A stretch of DNA of 64,000 bases from positions 1,811,615 through 1,875,614 of the forward strand of contig NZ_FQVA01000001.1 of NCBI RefSeq assembly GCF_900129095.1, given 5' to 3'. Under the pieces are notes generated by a model. That model did no database searches. It was not told where the DNA came from and was given only the letters and a program-made list of their open reading frames with translations. Made by a program: the position numbers and the translations under genes. Positions 41,457 to 49,683 of this stretch are shown piece by piece. This stretch comes from Microbulbifer donghaiensis. GTDB lineage: Bacteria > Pseudomonadota > Gammaproteobacteria > Pseudomonadales > Cellvibrionaceae. The stretch's first letter is position 1. The number at the start of each line of letters is the position of its first letter.

Positions 41457-43385
41457 ATGTGTGACGAAGTGGAAGATCCCGGGCGCAGAAAACTTTTCAA
41501 GGCGCTGGGCGCGGCAACGGCCGCCGGCGCCACAGCCAGCCTGCTGCCCGGCTGTGGCAAAGGTGAAAAGAGCGCCAGCAAAAACCTGACCTTTGCCGAA
41601 ATTCCCCACACCCTGGATGCCCAGCACCATCTTCCGGAAGAATACAGCGCCGACCTGCTGCTGCGCTGGGGCGATCCGCTAGTGGAAAATGCCAGTTCAT
41701 TCGATCCCGCAATTCTTACCGCCACCGAGCAGGAAAAGCGCTTCGGTTACAACAACGACTTTATCGCCTATATGCCGCTGGACGAGGAAGCCAGCCCCGG
41801 CGAGGGCGAACGCCACTGCAAGAGTCGCAACAGCGAGCGCGGCCTGCTGTGCGTCAATCACGAATACACGCAGCCGCACCTGATGTTTTCCGGCTACAAC
41901 GATGAGTACAGCGCCACGCGCGGTGTCAGTGCGGAACACGTGGCGGTGGAGCAGGCCGCCTGCGGCCACGCCATCGTTGAAATTGAAAGGACCGCGGATG
42001 GCTGGCAGCCGGTGCTGAACAGTTCCTATAACCGCCGCATAACCCTGAATACGCCGATGAATATCGTCGGCCCGGCCGCCGGCGACAGCCGCCTCAAGAC
42101 CCAAGCCGATCCGAGCGGGACCCGCGTATTCGGCACCGTCGGCAACTGTGCCGGCGGCAAGACACCCTGGGGCACGGTGCTGATCGCCGAGGAGGGATTC
42201 GGCGGCGCCTTCCAGGGCGATCCGGACAATATCGCCGATCCGCAGGAATCCGTTAACCACCACACCTTCGGCATAGCGCCCGACAACCGCAACTGGGGCG
42301 ATCACGATCGCCGCTTCGATATCGCGGTCGAGCCCCACGAACCCAACCGCTTCGGCTGGATGGTCGAATACGATCCCTACGACCCGACGTCGACGCCGCG
42401 CAAGCTGACCAGCCTGGGCCGCTTCGAACACGAGGGCTTCACGCTGGTCAGCAAACCCAATCGGCCGATCGTCGCCTATGGCGGCGACGACGACGAACAC
42501 CAGTTTGTTTACCGCTATGTCTCGACAGGCAGTTACCAACCCAATGACTTTTCCCACAACCGCGAGCTGTTAGTCGACGGCACACTGTACGCGGGGCAGT
42601 TCAACGATGACGGCAGCGGCCGCTGGCTGCCGCTGCTATTCGGCCAGGGGCCCCTGACCGCAGAAAACGGCTTCCGCAACCAGGCGGATGTTCTGATCGA
42701 CGCGCGTCGCGCCGCCGCCCTGCTCGGCGCCACGCCGATGGATCGCCCGGAGGACGTGGAGACCAATCCGCTCAACGACTGCACCTATGTGATGCTGACC
42801 AAGAACAAGAAGCGCGACAGCGACGAAATCGACGCCGCCAATCCGCGCTCCCGTAATGCCACCGGCCATGTGCTGGAAATCGTACCGCCGGGCCAATTCG
42901 GCCAGCGCGACCACAGCAGCGATACCTTCAAGTGGAACACTTTCTTGCTGGGGGGCAATCCCAACGCGGAAAACCCGAACGAGCGCGGCGCCTACGGCCA
43001 GCGCTCCCCGGGCACCATCTCGCCAAGCGGCTGGTTTGCCAACCCGGACAATGTGGCCTTCGATCCGCGCGGCAATATGTGGATCGCCACCGATGGCTGC
43101 GAGGATTTCGGTTTCCACGACGGCCTCTGGGCCATGGCCACCGAGGGTGAACTGCGGGCGGCGCCGAAACACTTCTTTGGTTGCCCCCAGGGCGCCGAAG
43201 TCTGCGGCCCGGAATTCACGCCGGACGGCAAGACCCTGTTCGTTTCGGTACAGCACCCGGCAGACGGGAGGGGTTCTACCTTTGACGAGCCGATGCACCG
43301 CTGGCCAGACCAGGATCCGGCGCTGCCGCCGCGACCGTCGGTGCTGGCCATCTATCGCCGCGATGGCCGGGAAGTTGGCAGCTGA
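41457..43385 (+). CDS. phoX: PhoX-type alkaline phosphatase (DUF839)
   Basis: The 642-residue exported phosphatase begins with a twin-arginine-like signal ('GRRKLFKALGAATAAG') ending in the possible lipobox 'LLPGC'. The PhoX/DUF839 body follows with 'ERGLLCVNHEYTQPHLMF' (metal-ligand Cys, Asn, His, Glu), 'NCAGGKTPWGTVLIAEEGFG', 'GWMVEYDPYDP', 'YGGDDDEHQFVYRYVS' and 'GNMWIATDGCEDFGFHDGLW'. PhoX enzymes are Ca/Fe-dependent monoesterases of the periplasm or cell surface. GGAG is 10 bp before the ATG. It is divergent from the TonB receptor and is followed by a PstS-like gene. Confidence 0.94.
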   Translation: MCDEVEDPGRRKLFKALGAATAAGATASLLPGCGKGEKSASKNLTFAEIPHTLDAQHHLPEEYSADLLLRWGDPLVENASSFDPAILTATEQEKRFGYNNDFIAYMPLDEEASPGEGERHCKSRNSERGLLCVNHEYTQPHLMFSGYNDEYSATRGVSAEHVAVEQAACGHAIVEIERTADGWQPVLNSSYNRRITLNTPMNIVGPAAGDSRLKTQADPSGTRVFGTVGNCAGGKTPWGTVLIAEEGFGGAFQGDPDNIADPQESVNHHTFGIAPDNRNWGDHDRRFDIAVEPHEPNRFGWMVEYDPYDPTSTPRKLTSLGRFEHEGFTLVSKPNRPIVAYGGDDDEHQFVYRYVSTGSYQPNDFSHNRELLVDGTLYAGQFNDDGSGRWLPLLFGQGPLTAENGFRNQADVLIDARRAAALLGATPMDRPEDVETNPLNDCTYVMLTKNKKRDSDEIDAANPRSRNATGHVLEIVPPGQFGQRDHSSDTFKWNTFLLGGNPNAENPNERGAYGQRSPGTISPSGWFANPDNVAFDPRGNMWIATDGCEDFGFHDGLWAMATEGELRAAPKHFFGCPQGAEVCGPEFTPDGKTLFVSVQHPADGRGSTFDEPMHRWPDQDPALPPRPSVLAIYRRDGREVGS

Positions 43386-43419
43386 TCCATTTGCCCACTT
43401 GCCCACTTGCTGCAAAGCG

Positions 43420-43451
43420 CCGCTCCCATGCCGACAGCCGCTCGGGAGCGG
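43420..43451 (+). terminator. Hairpin after phoX
   Basis: CCGCTCCC pairs with GGGAGCGG around a 16-base loop, 35 bp past the phoX stop. No T-run follows; it may slow transcription or be a processing site. Confidence 0.4.
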
Positions 43452-43545
43452 ACAGCCTGCTACTATTTTCTACTGAAACAGTGTCATCCAGTCTTTTGTC
43501 CCGCACTAAAACCAGCCATGCCGGCCAACCGATCGAGAGGTAGCC

Positions 43546-44619
43546 ATGACGTTCGGGCGCACAATAGTTTCGAGCTGTGTCCTGATCGCGACACTGGCTA
43601 TCGGCTTCGCAACTTTTGCGTACGGCCCCATCCCGCGGCCGGGGATCACTCTGCGGGGAACCGGCGCCAGCTTCCCCTATCCCATCTACACCAAATGGTT
43701 CCGGGACTTTTCCGATCGGGAAAACAATATTTTTGTCGACTACGAGATGACGAGCAGCGGTACCGGTATCCGCGACTTTATCGGCGGCACCGTCGATTTC
43801 GCGGCGTCCGACGCAGCCATGGACTTCAGGGAAATCGTCCAGGTCAAACGGGGGGCCGTATTGCTGCCGATGACCGCCGGTGAAATTGCCCTGGTCTTCA
43901 ACATCCCCGGAGTAACCGCACTGAATTTGCCGCGCGATGCCTACATCGATATCTTCCGCGGCGAAATCGACAACTGGAATGACCCGCGTATTGCCGGTGC
44001 GAACCCGCATACAGAATTGCCCGATCTGAAAATTACGGTCGTCACCCGCTCCGAGGACTCGGGTACGACATTCATATTTACCGGTCACCTGGCCCATATC
44101 AGCAAGGATTTCAGCGAGGCCATCGGCCACGGGCGAAAAACCTCCTGGCCCGCCACCGCCAATTTCAGAAAGGCGCCCGGCAATCAGGGCGTGGCGGCAC
44201 TGGTGAAGCGTACTCCCGGCGCTATTGGCTATGTCGAATACGGCTTCGCCAGGCTGGTGGAATTGCCGGTGGCAAAGTTGCAGAATCGCGCTGGCAATTT
44301 TGTCTCTCCCGGGACTGAAGCCGGCACCATAGCCCTGGCTGACGTCAAATTCGCCGACAGAGCATTGCCCGGCAGCGATGTGCCCGACCTGGTAGCCTGG
44401 CCCTGGGACCCCGAAGCGGAGAATGCCTACCCGATCACCAGCTTTACCTGGCTGCTGCTTTACGCCGACCAGGAAGACAAAAAAGCAGAAGCATTGCGGC
44501 AACTGCTGACCTATATGGTCAGCGACGAAGCACAGAGGCAGGCCACTGAACTGGGCTATGTGCCATTACCGGAGGGGGTCAGGGCCAGGGTTCGCAGGGC
44601 TATCACCTTTATTCAATAG
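43546..44619 (+). CDS. PstS-like phosphate-binding protein
   Basis: The 357-residue periplasmic binding protein has a signal peptide (TIVSSCVLIATLAIGFATFA). The PstS core includes 'LRGTGASFPYPIYTKWFRDF', 'VDYEMTSSGTGIRDFIGGTVDFAASDAAM'-type segments, 'VTRSEDSGTTFIFTGHLA' and 'NQGVAALVKRTPGAIGYVEYG', the phosphate-site loops of PstS. It should bind Pi freed by PhoX and phytase. No pstCAB genes are in the window, so it is a stand-alone or accessory subunit. GAGAGGTAGCC precedes the ATG. Its end overlaps the convergent diguanylate cyclase by 11 bp. Confidence 0.92.
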   Translation: MTFGRTIVSSCVLIATLAIGFATFAYGPIPRPGITLRGTGASFPYPIYTKWFRDFSDRENNIFVDYEMTSSGTGIRDFIGGTVDFAASDAAMDFREIVQVKRGAVLLPMTAGEIALVFNIPGVTALNLPRDAYIDIFRGEIDNWNDPRIAGANPHTELPDLKITVVTRSEDSGTTFIFTGHLAHISKDFSEAIGHGRKTSWPATANFRKAPGNQGVAALVKRTPGAIGYVEYGFARLVELPVAKLQNRAGNFVSPGTEAGTIALADVKFADRALPGSDVPDLVAWPWDPEAENAYPITSFTWLLLYADQEDKKAEALRQLLTYMVSDEAQRQATELGYVPLPEGVRARVRRAITFIQ

Positions 44620-46426
44620 CCCCGGCACTGGCCGCTTGTCCCATGCCGCAGTACTCAACCACCTGGTTGCGGCCCTGTCTCTTGGCGAGGTACAGGGCGC
44701 TGTCGGCCTTCTGTAACAACGCCTCGATGCCCGTCTCATCACTCAAGTGCGCAACGCCGATGCTGGCGGTAATCTGCAGCGAAACTCCGTTACTCTCTAT
44801 CGCGATCCGCGCAATCTCCCCCTGCAGGCGCTGAGCGGTCTGCAGGGCCCCCGCGCGCTCTTCACTCAATATCAGCGCAAATTCCTCGCCGCCAATCCGG
44901 CCAAACACATCGATATCGCGAATATGGGTGACGATAGCCTCGCTGAAGACACGCAGGGCGAGATCCCCGGTCGCATGGCCGTGGATGTCATTGATGGATT
45001 TGAAGTGATCGATATCGAGCATCAGCAGGCTGAGCGGCAGACGCTTTCTTTGCGCCAGCTTGAACAGGTGCCCGCCCTCGGCAAAGAAACTGCGGCGGTT
45101 GAAGACGCCGGTCAGGGGGTCGGTGCGCGCTTCCTGCTCCGCCCGCGTCTTGGCGGCCTCCAGCTCGCGGGTACGGATCTGAACCTGCCTCTCCAGATCC
45201 GCCTTGGAAACTTCCAGTTGCTGCGTATATTTTTTCTCGGCCTGCTCTTTCAGCATACGCAGCCTCTGCACCAGGATGCCGATTGCGGCCATGATGGTCA
45301 GCATTTCAAAGAATGACGCCACCGGCGGCCAGTAGTAATTGATGAAGTTGTGCTCCACGTAGCCGAGGTCGCGCATCGCCTGCACCACCAGCCCGAGCAC
45401 CAACAGGCTCCAGGCGAGAGCAAACACAATCGCCTCTTTGTAACCCTGGCGCCAGCGGATGAAAGCGACTACCGCAATCAGTGGGTACATCAACAGTGCC
45501 ACAGTAATCGAGATAACCGACAGTGCCGTCAGCTTCAGCAGGGCACAGACCAGCAGGAAACCGGCGTTGACCAGCATGAATCGCAGCAGGTAGTCGAGCC
45601 GCGGCGTATGTTTGCGGGTCTGCAGAAACATGCGCGAGAACAGCAATCCACAGAGGATGGTGACGGCCCCGGCGAGCGACATGTAACTCCAGTGGAAATG
45701 GTCGGTGACCACATACTGATGCGTATAGCCGAGGATAGTGCTCCAGACAGCGACTTTGGAGGCCGAGTAAATCGAATAGATGTAAAAGATTTTACCCCTG
45801 CTGGTAATACCCCCGATCAGTGCAAATATCGACATCAGGAAGTAGCCGCCGAACAGAAAGGCCATCACGCCGGTTTCCAGCTTACTGCTGGACTGCAGGG
45901 CTTTCGGATCCCAGATGCGCATGCTCGGAAATACCACCCCCAGCTCGTCGGAGCCGAACCTGACCATCAGCTCGGCAGTCTCGCCGGCGGGCAGGGTCAG
46001 CTCGAAGACAAAACGGTTGTGGGGTATTTCCCTGGCGCTGAAGGGATCCGCCAGCGACAGCCGCCCGACACGCTCAAAGTCAGCACCGCTGGCGAGCTCC
46101 CGCGCAAAGGCGTCCAGCGCAATCAGTTGGTGGTCCACATATTCGATGTGCAGGGTAAGCGCGCTGCCGCTGCTATTCCTGAGGGCAAACCGCGACCAGA
46201 AAGCACCGGGCTGCAATCCCGTCGAGCCGGCACTTTCCAGGGGGCGATAGTCGCCGCGCAGATATGCCTCTCGCGCCTGCTCAAGATCGCTGGTGCCATC
46301 GACATCGTGCCATATCTCAGCGAGCCCGGTTAATTTTTGCCCATCTTCGTGAATTCCCACATCGATGGGTACCTGTGCCAGTCCTATCAAAGGCAACAAG
46401 AAAATGACGGTCGCCAGGTATTTCAT
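44609..46426 (-). CDS. Diguanylate cyclase with 7TM-DISM sensor module
   Basis: The ~605-residue membrane protein makes cyclic di-GMP. It has a signal peptide ('YLATVIFLLPLIGLAQVPI'), a periplasmic 7TMR-DISM extracellular domain ('TDLEQAR..YLRGDY...' to ~residue 180), seven membrane helices (about residues 190-380), a coiled coil ('QRLRMLKEQAEKKYTQQLE') and a GGDEF domain. The active site is 'GRIGGEEFALIL'. The inhibitory RxxD motif 'RDID' lies five residues before GGEEF, so product inhibition is likely. GGAG precedes the ATG at 46426. It converges on the PstS-like gene, hinting at a link between phosphate supply and lifestyle switching; this is inference. Confidence 0.93.
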   Translation of the reverse strand: MKYLATVIFLLPLIGLAQVPIDVGIHEDGQKLTGLAEIWHDVDGTSDLEQAREAYLRGDYRPLESAGSTGLQPGAFWSRFALRNSSGSALTLHIEYVDHQLIALDAFARELASGADFERVGRLSLADPFSAREIPHNRFVFELTLPAGETAELMVRFGSDELGVVFPSMRIWDPKALQSSSKLETGVMAFLFGGYFLMSIFALIGGITSRGKIFYIYSIYSASKVAVWSTILGYTHQYVVTDHFHWSYMSLAGAVTILCGLLFSRMFLQTRKHTPRLDYLLRFMLVNAGFLLVCALLKLTALSVISITVALLMYPLIAVVAFIRWRQGYKEAIVFALAWSLLVLGLVVQAMRDLGYVEHNFINYYWPPVASFFEMLTIMAAIGILVQRLRMLKEQAEKKYTQQLEVSKADLERQVQIRTRELEAAKTRAEQEARTDPLTGVFNRRSFFAEGGHLFKLAQRKRLPLSLLMLDIDHFKSINDIHGHATGDLALRVFSEAIVTHIRDIDVFGRIGGEEFALILSEERAGALQTAQRLQGEIARIAIESNGVSLQITASIGVAHLSDETGIEALLQKADSALYLAKRQGRNQVVEYCGMGQAASAGAIE

Positions 46427-46742
46427 TACTATCTGACTCCCACACAGCGCGTGAATAATGTCACTGGCGCTCGAATGAAATGGCCAGCAAAAGGGTTTTT
46501 TGTTCATTTTATTTGTGGAAAGGCGGCTAATCGCCGTCTTTATAATGTCTCGATATATCGGTGTAAATATGAGTGAGACGGCGAGACCGGCATAAACCTC
46601 AGGCCGGGATGGTGTGGACCGGGTAATTCCCGCGGCAACGAATCGCGTTGCGAGCGATCATATACGGCCGCACCGACAGGGATTGCATTGATAACAGTCG
46701 CTTCGCCGGGCTTGCGGCGGGCACCAATTTAGGGAGGAAGAG

Positions 46743-47531
46743 GTGCAAACAGTCGATTTCCATCAGGTCAGTTGGTACGCGCTGCGCGCAGCGGCCGCTT
46801 ACCAGGCAGAGGCGGATATTCGCCAGGCCTTTCCCGCTACCACGCTGGTGAAGACCACCAGCAACGACGTCCAGTTTTTTCTCGAGAACGACACCGCCAA
46901 CCGGCGCCAGATCGTCAGCATCCGCGGCACTGCCAACCTCAGCAACGCGCGCGAAGATGCCGAATACATGCAGTCGAAGAACGCCAAACTCGGCATCTAC
47001 CTGCACAGCGGCTTCGACGAGGATGCCATGCAGGTGTTCGACGCACTGTTTCCCAGCCTGGACAAATCGCAGCAGATCATCCTGACCGGCCACTCCCTGG
47101 GAGCCGCCATCTCCACCATCCTGATGATGTACCTGCACGAAGAGGGCTTCGAGCTGGGGCCATCGATCAACTTCGGTCAGCCCAAGGTCACCAATGACAA
47201 AGGGGTCAGGAAATACAGCACACTGCCGCTGCTGCGGGTGGTCGATGAAAATGACCTGGTGCCGCTGGTACCACCCAACGACCTGATCGATGCGATTCAC
47301 GGCGGCTACCAGCACCTGGGGCCGGAACTGATGCTGCTGGAGGGCCAGTACTACGTCTACGAGAACGCCCATACGGCGCGCCACTCAGGCATCAGTGACT
47401 TCTGGAAAAACCTGGGCGACATGAGTATCGGCGCCCACTACATGAAGCACTACCAACACAATATCAATTCAAAGCTCGAGCACGCGATTCAGATCGCCTA
47501 CGGCGAGCGCGCTGCATATATCGATTGTTAA
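46743..47531 (+). CDS. Class 3 lipase-like alpha/beta hydrolase
   Basis: The 262-residue protein has a lipase_3 domain with nucleophile elbow 'TGHSLGAAIS' (Ser118), Asp in 'VVDENDLVPL' and His in 'DAIHGGYQHLGPE' as the probable catalytic triad, with 'SIRGTANLSNAREDAEY' near the oxyanion-hole strand. No signal peptide is visible, so it may be cytosolic or exported by another route. The start is GTG at 46743 behind the excellent site AGGGAGGAAGAG. It is first in a three-gene operon; the di-haem cytochrome gene starts 25 bp on. It would release fatty acids from a glycerolipid, perhaps to feed the following haem enzymes. Confidence 0.88.
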   Translation: MQTVDFHQVSWYALRAAAAYQAEADIRQAFPATTLVKTTSNDVQFFLENDTANRRQIVSIRGTANLSNAREDAEYMQSKNAKLGIYLHSGFDEDAMQVFDALFPSLDKSQQIILTGHSLGAAISTILMMYLHEEGFELGPSINFGQPKVTNDKGVRKYSTLPLLRVVDENDLVPLVPPNDLIDAIHGGYQHLGPELMLLEGQYYVYENAHTARHSGISDFWKNLGDMSIGAHYMKHYQHNINSKLEHAIQIAYGERAAYIDC

Positions 47532-47556
47532 CTTTGATCCTTGGGGGGGCTCTGCT

Positions 47557-49683
47557 ATGCGTCTCGCATACAGAATGCTGGCTGCACTGAAAAGCGCGAC
47601 CGGCAAAATAATAACTGCTACATCAAAACTCCTGCTGAAAGTCTGGCACTGGCTAAAGGGATTGCTCCGCGCTATCGCCAATCTGTGGAAGGCGATTGGT
47701 CCGCGCTGGTTTAGAAGAAGCGTCGCACTGGTCGCCGTCGTGCTGCTCGGCTACACAGCAGCGGCCGCCTATCTCGCGCCTAACTTCACCCGTGAAACCA
47801 TCTACCGCGTCCATTACCTGAACGAGGGCTGGAGCGAGCAGCAGCGCCAGAGCTACTACTACACACCCCAGGGTACCGAACTGCTGGGCATGGACTACGA
47901 CTGGTTCGTGAACCTGGAGCTGCCGCTCTCTCACGAATTGCTGGCCAGCGAGAGCAATATGCGCGGCTGGGGCTTTGTCGTCGACCCGAACCAGCGCCCC
48001 AGCGCGATGAATCCCGGCAACCTGCCGGTAGGGCTGACCCGCCATATAGATCCGCAGAGCGGCCGTGAGCGCCTGGATATCGGTTGCGCGACCTGCCACA
48101 CCGGTGAGTTGCATTACCAAGGCACCGCGCTGCGGGTCGACGGCGGCCAGGCACTGCAGAGTATTCCCACCTCCAAGCGCGGCGAGTTCATCACCACCCT
48201 CGGTGCCTCGGTATTCGAGACGCTGCTTAACCCGGCGAAATGGGACCGCTTTGCGACGCGCCTGGTCGGGGACGACACGGACAAACGCGGCGAGCTGCGC
48301 GCACAGTTCTGGCAGTTTGCCGGCAAGCTGAAAGAATTCAGCAGCACCGCAGGCGCCGCCAAATACTACCCCGTGGAAGAGGGGCGCGGCCGCACCGATG
48401 CCGTCGGCCGTATCGGCAATGTGGTCTTCGGCTTCGACCTGCAGGAACCGGCCAACTACAAGGTCGCCGACGCCCCCGCCAGCTACCCGTTCCTGTGGGA
48501 TATCTGGCGCTTCGACTGGGTGCAGTACACCGGCTTCACCAACCAGGCGATGACCCGCAACGTCGGCGAGAGCCTCGGTGTACTGGCACCGATCAAACTG
48601 GTGGACGCGGACGGCAAACTGCTGACCGGCAGTGACTTTGGCGAGACCGCGGTCGATATCGACGGCATGCACTGTGTGGAAGGGCTGCTGCGCGAGCTGG
48701 AGCCGCCGAAGTGGCCGCAACAGATTCTGGGTGAAATCGATATCGCCCGGGCGCGCGCCGGCAAGGCGCTGTTCGCGGAGCAGTGCGCCTTCTGCCACGG
48801 CCCGCATATTTCCAAGCCCTTCGAGTGGCAGGTGGCCGACGGCCCCGATGCCAAGCTGCCGGGCCAGATCGCGGTGAACTGGCAGTGGGACATGGCCGGG
48901 GAAATCACCCGCAGGGATGGCCTCGCCTACCGCGCCGACTGGCGCGAGACGATGTGGGCCCTGCCGTGGATCGCCACCGATGTCATCGGCACCGACCCCA
49001 AGCTGGCGGATAACTTTGTCGACAATCGCTACGATATCAGCAAACTGATTCCGGACGGCGAACCGGTCAATGCCGGCTACGGCCTGCAACTGCTGCTGAA
49101 CACGCTGGTGCCGAAACTCTATCAGCAGTGGGATATCGACGATGCCCAGCGCGTGGCCGACTTCGATGGACTGAATGTACCCTTTCGGATAGAGAACCAG
49201 CGCGCCTACAAGGCGCGGCCGCTGCACGGCGTCTGGGCCACCCCGCCCTTCCTGCACAACGGCTCGGTACCGACCATTTACGACCTGCTGTCGCCACTGC
49301 GCGCACGGCCGCAAACCTTCTATGTGGGCAACCGCGAATACGACCCGCACAAGCTCGGCTACGTCACCGAGTATTCCCCCGGCAGCTTCAAGATGGATAC
49401 CACCATCGCCGGCAACCGCAACAGCGGCCACCTGTTCACCGACGTCGATATGCCGGGGCGCATCGGCAAGCTACTCAGCGAACGCGAGCGTTTCGCCATC
49501 ATCGAGTACCTGAAAGTCATGGGTAACCCGGACTTCGACACGGCCCTGGGCGGTGACCCGCTGAACTGGGACAGCTACAGCCAGGCACCGGCCAGCGACT
49601 CGACGCAGCAGGCCTGCGCCAACTCCCACCGCAGTATTGGTATCGGCGGTACCCACCTGCTCGCACAGGAGACCGCACAATGA
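47557..49683 (+). CDS. Di-haem c-type cytochrome, cytochrome c peroxidase/RoxA-like
   Basis: The 708-residue protein is anchored or exported by an N-terminal hydrophobic helix (about residues 55-75, 'SVALVAVVLLGYTAAAAYL') after a Lys/Arg-rich stretch. Two haem c motifs are Cys177-A-T-Cys-His181 ('GCATCHTG') and Cys410-A-F-Cys-His414 ('CAFCHGPH'). The size and wide spacing of the haems match RoxA-type rubber oxygenases and related di-haem peroxidases rather than the 300-400-residue MauG/CcpA types. Motifs such as 'ATPPFLHNGSVPTIYDLL' are shared by the di-haem superfamily. It overlaps the catalase-like gene by 4 bp. The reaction is unknown: oxygenase or peroxidase. Confidence 0.85.
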   Translation: MRLAYRMLAALKSATGKIITATSKLLLKVWHWLKGLLRAIANLWKAIGPRWFRRSVALVAVVLLGYTAAAAYLAPNFTRETIYRVHYLNEGWSEQQRQSYYYTPQGTELLGMDYDWFVNLELPLSHELLASESNMRGWGFVVDPNQRPSAMNPGNLPVGLTRHIDPQSGRERLDIGCATCHTGELHYQGTALRVDGGQALQSIPTSKRGEFITTLGASVFETLLNPAKWDRFATRLVGDDTDKRGELRAQFWQFAGKLKEFSSTAGAAKYYPVEEGRGRTDAVGRIGNVVFGFDLQEPANYKVADAPASYPFLWDIWRFDWVQYTGFTNQAMTRNVGESLGVLAPIKLVDADGKLLTGSDFGETAVDIDGMHCVEGLLRELEPPKWPQQILGEIDIARARAGKALFAEQCAFCHGPHISKPFEWQVADGPDAKLPGQIAVNWQWDMAGEITRRDGLAYRADWRETMWALPWIATDVIGTDPKLADNFVDNRYDISKLIPDGEPVNAGYGLQLLLNTLVPKLYQQWDIDDAQRVADFDGLNVPFRIENQRAYKARPLHGVWATPPFLHNGSVPTIYDLLSPLRARPQTFYVGNREYDPHKLGYVTEYSPGSFKMDTTIAGNRNSGHLFTDVDMPGRIGKLLSERERFAIIEYLKVMGNPDFDTALGGDPLNWDSYSQAPASDSTQQACANSHRSIGIGGTHLLAQETAQ

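Noticed and set aside
43391..43412. TTGCCCAC repeated twice after phoX.
   Set aside because: Too short and only two copies; not treated as a repeat feature.
43478..43505. GTGTCATCCAGTCTTTTG upstream of the PstS-like gene as a Pho box.
   Set aside because: Only the first half-site fits; the second has no TGTCA match at the right distance.
46541..46546. TATAAT as the -10 of the lipase operon promoter.
   Set aside because: No acceptable -35 at 16-19 bp, and it lies ~200 bp from the lipase start.
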